23,546 nucleotides of DNA. Origin: Silene noctiflora. Lineage: Eukaryota > Streptophyta > Magnoliopsida > Caryophyllales > Caryophyllaceae. Under the pieces are notes generated by a model that saw nothing but the letters and a program-made list of their open reading frames with translations, was not told the origin of the DNA and did not search any database. The DNA lies in assembly GCA_009801015.1 (NCBI GenBank), contig VHZZ01000037.1, positions 313,964 to 337,509 on the forward strand. The letters run 5' to 3'. Each line of letters begins with the position of its first letter. Position 1 is the stretch's first letter. The position numbers and the translations under genes were made by a program. Below, piece by piece: positions 11,101 to 21,027 of the stretch.

Positions 11101-12403
11101 CTTTAGATTTCAATCTACTAGCAGCAAAGACAGGCTTTTCAACGAAAGTTGTAGCAATAACTTTTTTACAGTGAACAGTTTGAGAAAGCAGGTCTATCAA
11201 GTGCAGGCACAATAGCAGACTAGCTTATGCCATGGTAGAAGAAAATACTTACCAAAGTTTTGGGCAATAATGGTGTCATAGGAATTAATTTTTTCGACTG
11301 TGCAAGAGCAAACTCATCACTCTGGAACTGAGCTGACGGCTGCAAAGAATATCAGAAGTGTGTTGTTAAGCAGATATGATTTTTATAATAGCAAAAAATG
11401 AATTTATGGAGGAAAAGAAATGCAGTACCTGAGAGGTATTATGTCCTTGGGCAGCTGTCTGCACCACAAGGTCTGCCAAACTGCGACTAGACGAAGGGTT
11501 TGATGTATCCGACATAGAACTAGGACTAGAAACAGAAGCTGCAGTACCAGGTTGCATAGCAGGTGCGGATCCATTACTACTGTTGCTTCCAGGAACAGAG
11601 GGAACCTCCACGAGAGCAGAAGTCCATGCTTCACCGCCAACTGATAATGAGTTGCCAATAGACATGCTTTGGATACCCCTGCTCAAACCAGGAGATGAGA
11701 CTCTTCCTATGTCTGGTGTTGTAGGCCTCTCGTCAACCCGCAGGATAGGAAAATCTCTGTCAAATGACCCCTTTTGAATACCAGTAACACTGACCCCAGA
11801 AGACTGGTTACCATTGCCACTACCATTCTTATGGACCCCATTTCTCATATCTGCAGGAATTCTCCGCGAGGGAGCCTCATCCTGTCTCCTAGAAATCGAT
11901 GACTGAGGACGCCATAGCGGATCCTCAGCTCTTCCACCGAACACTCCCTTCAAGGGATCTGAGTATTCCGAATCCCAACTGTCAGTAATTACTGATCTTT
12001 CTCTATCCCTATCACGATGACTTCTAGAATAACTACTATAAGGCCGTGCATACGAGTTCTTATCATGCTTATGAAACCCGTTACTATTTGAACTTCTCCT
12101 AGAATTAGAAGAACTACTACGGTCTAGGAGGGGAGAAGGCAAGGAATCAGAATTGCTAATGTTCTTCGAAGATCTAGTTCTTCTCGGCAATGCCAGGACA
12201 GGACCATCTACAACAAAGACAAGTCAAGAAAGAGTTCACAAAAACATCCAATAAAATCATAATTACTATAAGAATTAAATGCAATACCAAAAGATAATTT
12301 TTGTATAATCACCTGCTTGTGAAGTTGCAAATTGGTGACCTGAACCGCCACCTCCATTACTTCTCAGCCATTCTGGCACTAAACTGGGTTCACTTCTTTC
12401 CAT
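8178..12403 (-). CDS. Vasculin (GPBP1)-like nuclear protein (5 coding exons, 609 aa)
   Basis: Exons on the minus strand: 12403-12313, 12207-11429, 11339-11253, 9160-8408 and 8297-8178. All introns are GT-AG, all phases join, and the total is 1830 nt ending in TGA. The N terminus MERSEPSLVPEWLRS contains a VPEWL motif comparable to the VPAWL near the start of animal vasculin. The middle is disordered: a Ser/Arg/Asn-rich tract (residues about 39-110, with SRSHRDRDRERS), an FPIL motif at 183-186 (vasculin has FPSL), then Ser/Thr/Pro-rich sequence and a KLLLLKPG segment. The end of exon 4 carries EEERAFLLSLGWEDHAEDD and LTEEEIHGFYVE (536-570), matching the LLKxMGWQE...LTEDELKEF block of vasculin. 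Animal vasculin binds GC-rich promoters and regulates transcription; the plant protein's role is not known to me, so a nuclear regulatory role is inference. No zinc finger or other folded DNA-binding domain is seen. Intron 3, 11252 to 9161, is about 2.1 kb. Confidence 0.88.
9350..9495. repeat. Short direct repeat in intron 3 of the vasculin-like gene
   Basis: GGAATTAGAAAAA followed by GGAGGTTAAGCTGA occurs at about 9348-9378 and again at about 9457-9489. The A-tract is longer in the second copy. The two lie about 110 bp apart in the long intron and suggest a small tandem duplication. Confidence 0.65.
10035..10290. repeat. Direct repeat of about 50 bp in intron 3 of the vasculin-like gene
   Basis: Copy 1 (about 10035-10088) and copy 2 (about 10240-10290) share ATTGGCAAAAC, AAGCCAA, AGATCAAGG, CATGCCTGGATGGCGTGA or the close variant CACGCCTAGATGGTGAGA. 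They are about 205 bp apart. No element boundary is visible. Confidence 0.6.
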
Positions 12404-12410
12404 GGTGATT

Positions 12411-13300
12411 CTTGAGCATGATAATAATTGTACCAGGACGATGTTTAAAACAACCTACCCCCAACCTCTTCCGAGAATTACACCACCTAGAATTCGATAT
12501 TACCTATCTCAAACTAATCTACCGACTTAAAACCCGATTTAAGACCTTTCTATGTCGTTATCCCAACGATAGTCGAGCAACTAGTATGTCTTCCTACCAA
12601 CTATCCAACATCAACAACAGTTGACAGTGTCCTTTTCGCTGTACAGCTCGAAAACTACGGTTTCCAGCACCAGTGCCAACTAAGGCGTAAGACGAAACCG
12701 ACCAAAACCACTCCTACGCCTCCATCTTCTAACCAAAGATGAATTCGCAAAACTCAACCCCACTTCAACAGACCCTCATCGTTTCAACCATGCTCGAATA
12801 TGATTCAACTCTCATATCAAAACACAATCACAATATAAAACCTAAACCCGAAACCGGCATCCGGAAACCCTAATTCCCGAAAAATCACAAACAACTCCAA
12901 AATTCCACAAACAAATTACGGCAGAAACCCTAATGCACACTTAATCACAGTATCAACACCACAATTAACAACTCTTAATTCCAATATAATTATAACGTCA
13001 TCTAATCAATTAACAACGGAAAATCATCAATTAAACAACGAAGATAAATTCGAAGCGAACCTCGAAGAAACACAATTCCAAAGATGAAATTGGAACCGTA
13101 AGAATCGAAAACGACGGCGTTCCGTAGCGTAGCGTCGTGAGAGTTTAATTGACGGTTTTAATTGTTGAAATCGAATGTGAAATTGCGACGCGTAAAGTGA
13201 ATTTGAGTTGAAAATTGAATTGAAAAGAGTGATTAAAAGAGGGAAATTGAGATTACAGAATTAGGGTTTATGTTATTGTTGTTGTTTAATGCGGAAGATA
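12411..13300 (-). promoter_or_regulatory. Spliced 5' UTR and leader intron of the vasculin-like gene
   Basis: Reading the minus strand, CTTCGAG|GTTCGC at 13061/13060 is a good donor. GCTCAAG at 12411 is a plausible acceptor just seven bases before the ATG (AATCACCATGG). This gives a leader intron of 650 bp. The upstream exon, about 13300-13061, is rich in CT and AAC motifs and carries a telo box AAACCCTAA (minus strand, 13269-13261), common in leaders of plant housekeeping and translation-related genes. Two more AAACCCTAA words lie on the plus strand at 12865 and 12925 inside the intron. The transcription start is not fixed. Confidence 0.55.
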
Positions 13301-13334
13301 TAAAGAGAATGAGGAGAGTTTGTATTTCTGAAGA

Positions 13335-13697
13335 GGGATAATAAACTTCACAATAACCGCCCTTCTTTATTTTATTTTTTTAGTTATAAAAATATAAAAT
13401 AAACTAAAATTAAAAAATATATAATAATTACTCCATAATTACAAAAAATAATAATAATATTATTATTATTATAATAAGATAAAGTTTTGTAATTAATTAT
13501 TATGAGATCGAGTTTTATTACTACCAAATAGGATACGAGGTGGTATAGAAGTTTAGATATGCTAGGTTTGTTATTGAGCGATACTCGTGAATATTTTTGC
13601 AGGTAGTATTTTTGGATGTTTTCATTTTTTTTTATTTTGTAAACAAGAATATGGTTAAGACAATGTAAATTAAGCAAGAGGATATATGCAATCAATA
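13335..13697. other. AT-rich divergent spacer, left part
   Basis: Runs of TTTATTTT, AAAATATAAAATAAA and ATAATAATATTATTATTATT (about 13448-13473, self-complementary) dominate. The 13384-13695 open frame is a low-complexity Ile/Tyr/Asn artefact of this composition. No gene is seen. Confidence 0.6.
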
Positions 13698-13852
13698 GGT
13701 CTTACTTGTGACGGGTTAAGTATCACCCACATGGGTAGATAAGACAAAAAGTAAAATGTATAGGAATCACAAATGACTTGTCTTTATCCTCCCATGTGGA
13801 TTTTATTTGACCCGTCACAAGCTTGTGACGGATATGGGCTGTCACGAATAAG
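13698..13852. mobile_element. MITE with ACTTGTGACGGGT inverted arms
   Basis: The left arm 13704-13745 (ACTTGTGACGGGT ... CCCACATGGGTAGATAAGAC) pairs with the right arm 13780-13821 (GTCTTTATCCTCCCATGTGG ... GACCCGTCACAAGC). About 35 bp of spacer separate them. The right flank repeats GCTTGTGACGGATATGGGCT, linking it to the elements at 553-713 and 21791-21965. There is no ORF. A target duplication is not clear. Confidence 0.65.
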
Positions 13853-14217
13853 AATTTGGGATATGCAATAATCCGTTATTTATACGTTTTGTTTTGGGGT
13901 ACTCGGGATAGTTAGTTAAGTGTTAACCGTATTCTTGGAAGTGTAAATGTGTTTTGTTGTAGATGGGGCGAAAATTGGCATTAATGCTTTGGATCATAGG
14001 GATTCATAGCGACTCGTTGACTCTCATCCATATATGTGAATACGACACCTGGTTTAAAATTGAATTGGAAATATATCAACGAATTTAACGCTCAAATATG
14101 GATAACAATAAAGGTTAAGACTCATATTGGAAACCTTGTTAATTCCTGTTATAGACGAATATGAGATTCTAGAGAAACACTCGCTTCAATTTAGACGTGA
14201 TATTATGAGGGAATTAT

Positions 14218-14521
14218 GGGGTCGTTTGGTTGATACGGGAACTACAACATTACATGAAATACAAATTCATGGGAAATAAGCTCCCTCATTTATTTCATGA
14301 AAATTTGTTAAAGTTGTTTGGTTGCCAATGTGGAAATTCACTTTCATGGGAACTCCAACCCACCAAGGGGTGTTGGTAAGCAACTTCCTACATTTTTGTA
14401 GGAAGTCAGGAAGTGACACTTCCCCATTTCTACAAAAAAGGGGCAACCAAACAACTCTATTTTTTGTAATTCATGGGAATTTCTACTTCCCATGTTTTTC
14501 TAAGGGCAACCAAACAACCCC
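14218..14521. mobile_element. Tourist-like MITE, 304 bp, with TAT target duplication
   Basis: The left end GGGGTCGTTTGGTT and the right end AACCAAACAACCCC are inverted repeats with one mismatch, flanked by TAT on both sides (14215-14217 and 14522-14524). An inner inverted pair, GTTGTTTGGTTGCCAATGTGG (about 14313) and GGGGCAACCAAACAAC (about 14441), repeats the design of 5839-6154. Further inside, TTCCTACATTTTTGTAGGAA is a tight hairpin. The 78-codon open frame at 14322-14558 reads through element and flank and is not a gene. Confidence 0.8.
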
Positions 14522-15069
14522 TATGTATGATAGTTATTATGAAAGTCAATTTAATTAATATAATTGGTATGTCTTAAAACAAGCATATATATTCGTTTAA
14601 GATTAAAGCGAGTTAATAATCACTTCGCTATGATAAATGAGACATGATTTTTTGCTAGTGCCTAAGCACTGTCGCATTTATACTTGTATATGAGGTGGTA
14701 TAGAACACTAAGGGTGCTTAACTACTCTGTGTGTAATAAGATTAGGGATGACAATTTTAGTAGATCTAAGGATTTTGCAATCTTGACTTTGCACATAATA
14801 AAATACGCGTATTGTATATTGAAAAAACAAAAAAGTATGCAACTGTATAGTAAAACCGTAAATCTATTTCATCGAAAGTTAGACGACAAGAGTTATGAAA
14901 TATCATCAAACGGATATAGGGAACATAATGACTCTCGTACATATTTGACAACCTATCTTCAATTAAATTGGAAATATATCAAAAAATTTAAAACTCGAAT
15001 GTATGCACTTAACATTAAAGATTAAGATTCATATACGATTTCTTAGGATATTCTTGTTATAGACAATTG

Positions 15070-15991
15070 TTAGATATTAATGACGAACTCAAGGCGATTT
15101 AGTTAGTTGATTTCGGTCTAACTAATCTCTTACAAAAGTTATTTTATGTTGTAATATTAAGTTCCACTAAACTCAATTTTTTATTGTTCACATTAGTAAG
15201 AAAATATTATAATCAAAGTTAAAAAGTGTTATCGACTATGATAAACACCGTAGAATAATATTTAATTTGTTTGGGTGTAAACATAGTATCCTAGGAAATT
15301 TGCTCCATTCCAAATTGCGTTATTCAAAGCTCTATCTAATGATTAAGGGGCGGGTGAACAATCGCGGTATCAAAACTCACTTGGTAACAAGGTGAATCAC
15401 ACGAATGAATTGTATAATTACCTATGAGCTATAGCTGGTGGCATGCTGTTGTGTTTGTCATACTGGTGTGGATGCGGGTGATACGGAGCTGAATTGAGCC
15501 GAACATGATCTTGGTTTTGCTCGTCTTGTGCCCATGAAAGCAAAAAATGAGCTTGAACTTACGGAATGATGGAAAAATTGAGCTCAGTATCACTCTTGTC
15601 AATTTAAGCCTGAGCCAAACTCATGCTCACATAAATTTGTTAAATAACATGATTCAAAGGCGGTATATAAAAATCAGAGGCAAATCAATGAATATTTGAT
15701 ACGACGATATAAAATATTGTTATAAAATAGAAGTATGATCTTATCTAATTACACAAATTTGAGCATAGCCAATCTTAGCTCGGATTCACTCATTAAGCTC
15801 TTGAGTCGAGCTTTGATCGGAGTGATAGCGAGTTGTTCGCAATGTGTCTTGTCTCATTAGTAGTTTATCACCCCTACATGTAAATCACTATTTTGATTTT
15901 CTCTTAGTTGCAATGCGCAACTGTAGATAACATTGTTAATCACATAGTATTCTTATCATAAGTTGATCTCACCATATATTCTGTATACTAT
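15070..15991. other. Intergenic DNA with degenerate GAGCT-rich repeat
   Basis: The part about 15480-15840 has scattered words GAGCTGAATTGAGCCGAAC, TGAGCTTGAACTT, TTGAGCTCAG, AAGCTCTTGAGTCGAGC. They resemble the GAGCTCGAGCTCG-type interspersed sequence seen in many plant genomes, here badly decayed. I see no gene, terminus or ORF of note. Confidence 0.4.
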
Positions 15992-16180
15992 GGCCTCGTT
16001 AGGTTCTCATACGAGAATTAATTTTTCATTATTTTACAAAACACATAAATGTGAATTGCCTAAAAACTTGTCTGGTTGACATTTGGGAGTTTAATTGACA
16101 CTAGCTTTCAATTACCTAAAAGGGTTAGGTAATCAAACTCCTCTATTTACCAATTTTTATGGGAGCAATCAAACGAGGCC
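15992..16180. mobile_element. Degenerate Tourist-like MITE, 189 bp
   Basis: The left end GGCCTCGTTAGGTT and the right end AATCAAACGAGGCC are imperfect inverted repeats of the same family as 5839-6154. The flanks are TAT (15989-15991) and TGT (16181-16183), a possible 3-bp duplication with one change. An inner CTTGTCTGGTTGACATTTGG echoes the inner arm of the two longer copies. It appears internally deleted and older than they are. Confidence 0.6.
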
Positions 16181-16549
16181 TGTATGTATCTCACTATCTC
16201 GCATGGCATCGTGTCAAATCAAACAAAATATATATTGATGAATACATGCAATGTTTTTTACACGAAAAATATATGATTACACAAAATATCCTTTAAATTC
16301 AATCCAATATCTCCACTTATTTTTACACAATTAAATCGCACGTTCACGCTACTCATATTTTGTTCATTTAAAAGTATTATTTTTCTTATTGAAATATATA
16401 TTATAACGGACATGAAGTTATTAGACTCGGCTCTAAAAAAAAAGTGGAAATATACTGTAAATTCACGAGAAAACCACCTTTAAAAAATAAAATAAAATAA
16501 AATGAAACGTAAAGAATCGAATGAATCGGAAATATAATCGGTTCCGATG

Positions 16550-16634
16550 CAACCCTCCGCGGGCCGCTACTCAATCCGTTTCCCTCCATCATCTTTGATC
16601 AATTATTGACGGTTTTCCTCAAATCAACAACCAG
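16550..16634 (+). promoter_or_regulatory. Probable non-coding first exon (5' UTR) of gene C
   Basis: A CT-rich stretch (CCGCTACTCAATCC, TTTCCCTCCATCATC) ends in CAACAACCAG|GTATTTCC, a good plant donor at 16634/16635. It is followed by a T-rich intron start containing TAGGGTTTCATTT. This is the typical look of a plant leader exon plus leader intron. The segment has no ATG. The upstream A-rich tract (AAATAAAATAAAATAAAATG, about 16485-16504) may belong to the promoter. The 5' end and the link to the exon at 20878 are inferred. Confidence 0.5.
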
Positions 16635-17383
16635 GTATTTCCCCAATTCATCGTCGATGTATTTTAGGGTTTCATTTATTTCTCAATTGTTTACGTTTGC
16701 TTAATTTCTGCGATTTCTCCTGCTACAATGAGTTTCTTATTTTTGTGTTTTGATCATTTTGATGTTGTCTTTTATGATTGCGAGTGTATCTATCGATTAT
16801 CCGTTTTGAATTGTATTTTGATGTCTGATTATTTGAATTTTTATGAGCATGTTGATTTCTGTGATTATGCTCATGTTCAAAAATGTTGAGAATTAGATAT
16901 TGTAGAGTGAATTGAACGTTGGTTTTACTGTGATTGAGCTCGATGCTCACCGATTAATTTAAGAAATGTGTTACTCGGAGACGTTTTGTGCTGTATTGTC
17001 TATAGTAGTACCAATGGTTACTGGATTTGCTATGAACCATGCCCTTGTCGATTCGCGGTTCGCTCTTTCAGTGTGTTAAATGTATTTTGAGTAAGGGATA
17101 TGATAGAATTCGCTCTTAACAATTCACAATTCGTAAGGGAGGCTAGTAGGGTTGGTGGTCCGTGCTGTGCAATGAAAAAGTTTGAAATATTAGATGCAAC
17201 ACTTTCGACATTATGGAAGCAGTCATATTTTTAACAATGTGGAAAGTGCCAAGTTTAACCAGAGTGACCACATTGCCGTATGTGGTCTTGGTTGCTAAAG
17301 CTGCTATATTACTCCTGTTTGGCTGCAGTGTCGGACGTGGCAATTCTTATCCAGTGAAAAGGTCATATTTTTGGCCTAAAATG

Positions 17384-17470
17384 GAGTGTCCACGTCTCTT
17401 GCCGTTGTCTTGCCGGAATGTTGGAATGTCCACGTCTCTTGTCGTTGTTTTGCCGGAATGTTGGAGTGTT
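17384..17470. repeat. Tandem repeat, 40-bp unit, two copies
   Basis: Units 17384-17423 and 17424-17463 share GTCCACGTCTCTTG, CGTTGT, TTGCCGGAATGTTG and differ at only three positions. GAGTGTT then starts a third, truncated unit. The repeat is more GC-rich than its surroundings and lies in the presumed leader intron of gene C. Confidence 0.85.
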
Positions 17471-19146
17471 AAAGTAACATAACGGCCACGTGTTATGTAA
17501 GTGTTTTTCTTTTTCGTTCACTTCATTTCTTTTGGGGATTGAAAAACAATTGGATATTAGATATCCATAATTAATATGTAAAATTTTAGCCTCATAGGTC
17601 GTTTGTTTTGTTCCTCAGCCATTTATGTTAACAGAATCATTTGATTCCATACTCTTGTGAGCGTATCATTGTCTTTGAAATCTCTGAATGTGAGTTGGTT
17701 TTATCACTTTTGCTGTATGAACTGACGGATAATTTAATGTATTATGTGATGGATAATTAAAAATGAATTGCATCTTTGCACCTTTCTAAATATGTGAAAA
17801 TGTGTATTTTTTGGAATTAATGGTAGAAGGCTGTAGTTAGTATTATTTGGCGGGTGGTGTAGGGGATAATAATGACATGGAGTATAATTTAAAGGAGGTA
17901 AGTTTACATCCTTCTTCTATGTCAATGATAACTTAACGTTTTAAAAGGCCCTGCTTTAAGGAGCTTAGTTCTAGAAGGAGCAAGGCGCGAGAAAAAAGCG
18001 CACGCCTCATGCAAACTAGACACTTTTTTTCACCTATGAAATTTGTCTTTTCAAAATAAAATATTGTGCAACAATACCTTTTTTAGATTTGATTTTAGAG
18101 TGACTAACATGCAGAGAAGTACTTCGTAATAGTCAGGGACTCTGAGGCAAAAAGAAGTGCATAAGAAAATAGAAGGAAGAAGTATGAAAAGTGCGTATTA
18201 GTGCACCTCACTAGGCCATATCTTTTCTTTATGGCACAGTTACAGCCTTTTTGTGTGTGAGTGTTCCTTGCCCCTACTTGCTTACATGCGATGGACACTT
18301 AAACTCAGCTTGGGAGAGCATATCAAATTAGTTTTGGGTACAAGTTGTCTTGGTGAATAAAACTTTTGAGAGTAGCTTTGCATGAATGTGTGAATGCTGA
18401 ATAGGGTAGACTTCTGAAATTATCTATTTCACTTATTTGACTATATATTGAAAGTTTGAAACTGAAAATAGTTATTGATTTTGCCAAATAGTGTATTTGG
18501 ATTTCATGATTTCAAATTACAAATTTTAAATCAAGTTATTCAAATGAAATCGTGGTTCCCAAACGTTACCTTAAGGTGAAGTAATGCTGCTGGCTTTTAC
18601 TGGCTATGCTTGCAGCTTTTCAACTGATGGTATTAGTATTATAGTAGATTTTCAGGGTGAAGATCATGTTGTATATTCTACAAATTCTTGTCGCTATTAT
18701 TATAGAATCGCTTTAGAAGGGATATTAGAATTTTTCATTCAGTTATAATTGAGTTGTGGAGTACTCCATAGATTTTGGATTTGTCTGTTTCATCTTGGAA
18801 TTTGATGTTAATGCTACCTGAAGACTATGCCCATCATTGGTAACAAACTATAATAAGCAAATATCAGATCTAAACAAATACTCCGTAATACCTTATCCGG
18901 GGAGGTGGGAGATTTGGGCTCTTCATGCTTGATGCTAATAATTAGGCAACCATTTAGCTTAGCAAAATTTGAAACCCTTAGGGAAGCGTAGTAATGATGG
19001 TGACTTCTAAATCGCTTAAACTTTAAAGGCTAAATGTGAAACCAATGTGGTAAACTCGTAACCCACAGAAACATCACAGAAACATCACACGGCTTGATGG
19101 TGGATACCATACTAGTACTACTTCTACCACTACCACCACCGGTACC

Positions 19147-19549
19147 CAGGGTTTCAAAACTCGGTATCGGTCGCGACCGCGGTGTCGCGGTCGCGGAATC
19201 GGTCCTGAATCGCTTGTCGCGGACCAATATCGCTCGTCGCGGTCTATTTTTGTTTGACAAGGGCTTTTTGCTATATTTTTATTTATATATATTTCTAATG
19301 TTATATTATGTCTAAATACGTATAAAACAATGTTTTTAATAGCCTGACGAAAAACTCGGTGGATTCAATAAGGATTTAGGCGATAACAAGTTAGATACGA
19401 TTTTTAATTATTAATGTCCAACTATTTTCCATACCTACTAAAATTCTATTCCTAATTAATAAGCATAACTGTCCGCGACAAGCGATTCAGGACCGATTCC
19501 GCAACCGCGACCGCGATCGCGACCGATACCGAGTTTTAAAACCCTGGAC
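19147..19549. mobile_element. GC-rich foldback/MITE-like element with 77-bp inverted ends
   Basis: The left arm, about 19147-19226, begins CCAGGGTTTCAAAACTCGGT. The right arm, about 19473-19549, ends ACCGAGTTTTAAAACCCTGG. Between these ends both arms carry matching CpG-dense sequence (GGTCGCGACCGCGG..., CGGAATCGGTCCTGAATCGC, TTGTCGCGGAC) with only a few mismatches and a small indel. The spacer of about 245 bp is AT-rich and without an ORF. CAGGGTTT-type ends recall hAT MITEs, but no 8-bp target duplication can be found, so the superfamily is open. It lies in the presumed intron of gene C. The GC-rich arms contrast sharply with the AT-rich background and would form a long hairpin in RNA. Confidence 0.75.
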
Positions 19550-20656
19550 GCCGTGGATTACTTTTACGCAACATGGGTGTCCAGTTAACTATGTAACAAT
19601 GTTTCTATCCACATTGCCTCTACTATTCTACCTTGAGGATCACGCCAAATGATTTGATGCATTATCTTATTGTTTGATATTAGAATGAATATTCACCCCT
19701 AAGCTTCTTCTCGACAATTTTAGATCAATTATAAATTTATAACCCAATGATCAGAGAAGGTGTTTCAGGCGTGAATTAAGCATTCCCTTCCAGCCTTCCA
19801 ACTGTTGCAAGACCAGCTCAGAGACCGTGTCAAAATAAGTCTAGCGGTGTTTTTTTGGTTCATAAGGTCCTTAGTACCTTAATGTTGAAAATAGGCTAAA
19901 GCGCCATCTTATTGTTTATTATTGGTTTAGTCAAACTCATCACAAAAAATGTGCATCCCGAAGACAACCTCTGACGAGATCCTACCTATTTTGTCACGAT
20001 GACCCCTGCCTTCAATTTCGGTCTTAGAAGACTACTTCGAGCAATCATGTTAGAATAAGCGGAGACTCTTTCTTGTTCTCCGTAGTTGTAAACAAGTCGT
20101 TGGACAATTTTTTTACCTTTTTTTTTTTTTTTTGTGATTTTGTTTCCCGACTTTCGAACACATCCCCCCATTTTCTTCTCATGTTTGTGAAGTCCTAGTC
20201 ATTTAGTAAGAATGCTTTATATTGGTTGGCATTTTGATTTCTACACGTATGGGGGACCTTGGGTAACTTTCTATAACCTGACAGAAATCGCAGAATTACC
20301 ATGATATTGGCTTTTACGATCACATATAATCTGTTGCGCCTTCACTTGACCTCTGATTTTTTACAATTTTAGGGAGGTTGGTGTCTTAGGCTAAATGGTT
20401 TGAGAGATATTGACTACTTGTATAATGAGTAGAGCAAGTTCCTCTATTTGTCAAAGATTATTATGTTGGATGGAGTTGGAAACCTCTTTTGGCTGCCGGA
20501 TTTTTCAGGTTGTTGTAATGTTATCGTTGACTGTTTTGTTGAGACCAAGTGTTAAGGTTATTAGATGGTTATTACATTCTAATTTGAATAATTAGGAGCT
20601 AATTCAAAAAAAAAAAAATAGTTGCTCCTCTACTGGAGCCTGTCTGTTTCAGCCTA

Positions 20657-21027
20657 ATGGCTTTTGGATGTAAAGTTTGCAAAATTGAGGTAAAAGTGCG
20701 TCAGAATTTGAATGTTTTGATTCAACGCATCAATATTTCTTGTATTCATCTTCGGAAATTTTGAAGTTGCTGAGTTTGTGTTGTGACATTGAAGTTACAC
20801 ACTTACACTTCTTTGACTATGCTGCATTAAATTCTTAATGTAATTTGCTGATTCAATGAATTTACTTTTTTTGTCAGTATAAGTATGCAGGAAAAATGCT
20901 CATTCGTTGGCAACTACGAGCAGCTCAAAAACGTGTCGAAGACGATCATCTTTGGGCACGACCTAAGGCACTAAAGGAAGTGGACCTGTTCGCCACTAAA
21001 TACAAACTGGCCAAGCTTTGGAAATGA
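20657..21027 (+). CDS. 3' part of gene C: small basic protein, function not recognised
   Basis: The safe part is the last exon 20878-21027, after TTTTTTTGTCAG. It codes for YKYAGKMLIRWQLRAAQK, then RVEDDHLWARPKALKEVDLF and ATKYKLAKLWK with TGA at 21025-21027. It is compact, with amphipathic-helix-like basic and aromatic residues, and reads like a real conserved C terminus. A candidate upstream exon, 20653-20689 (acceptor GTTTCAG, donor GAG|GTAAAA), has an ATG at 20657 and joins in frame, giving MAFGCKVCKIE plus 49 residues (60 aa). If that exon is wrong, translation could start at Met 20896 (43 aa), or the N terminus may lie in an exon that I missed. An overlapping 29-codon frame starts at ATG 20885 and would act as an upstream ORF if that transcript exists. 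A size and charge of this kind are common in small organelle-complex subunits, but that is only a guess. Confidence 0.45.

Larger units (their letters stand above)
13532..15069. repeat. Diverged direct duplication interrupted by MITEs
   Basis: Copy A runs from about 13532 to 14160 and copy B from about 14686 to 15067. Shared landmarks in the same order are GAGGTGGTATAGAA (13537 and 14692), GACTCTC plus CATAT (14018 and 14930), AATTGGAAATATATCAA (14063 and 14966), ATTAAAG/ATAAAGGTTAAGA with TCATAT, and TTCTTGTTATAGACAATT or its close variant. Copy A is about 250 bp longer, mainly because of the MITE at 13698-13852. The Tourist-like element 14218-14521 lies between the copies. Copy B holds a 113-codon open frame (14684-15025) that I take for chance. 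Confidence 0.6.
16635..20652 (+). other. Presumed long leader intron of gene C
   Basis: About 4 kb of mostly AT-rich DNA with no exon that I can defend. Besides the 40-bp tandem repeat and the foldback element it holds T and A homopolymers (T16 near 20118, A13 near 20606). Between 17500 and 19080 and between 19560 and 20600 I see only short accidental frames. It may hide small coding exons, or be intergenic if the first exon at 16550-16634 belongs to another transcript. Confidence 0.35.

Noticed and set aside
11583..11777. Plus-strand 64-codon and minus-strand 84-codon frames within 11404-11777
   Set aside because: Both overlap exon 2 of the vasculin-like gene in other frames; the exon's own frame carries the spliceable, motif-bearing protein.
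13298..13306. Candidate TATA box for the vasculin-like gene (CTTTATATC on the minus strand)
   Set aside because: The match is weak and the transcription start is unknown; AT-rich DNA gives many such words.
14322..14558. 78-codon plus-strand frame
   Set aside because: It runs through the inner hairpin of a Tourist-like MITE and out into the flank; there is no sign of selection for a protein.
14684..15025. 113-codon plus-strand open frame
   Set aside because: It lies in copy B of an AT-rich duplicated segment. The corresponding part of copy A does not keep the frame, and the composition (Lys, Tyr, Asn, Ile) is what AT-rich DNA gives by chance.
19030..19315. Arg/Ser-rich open frames on both strands
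   Set aside because: They arise from the GC-rich left arm of the foldback element and cross its boundary.
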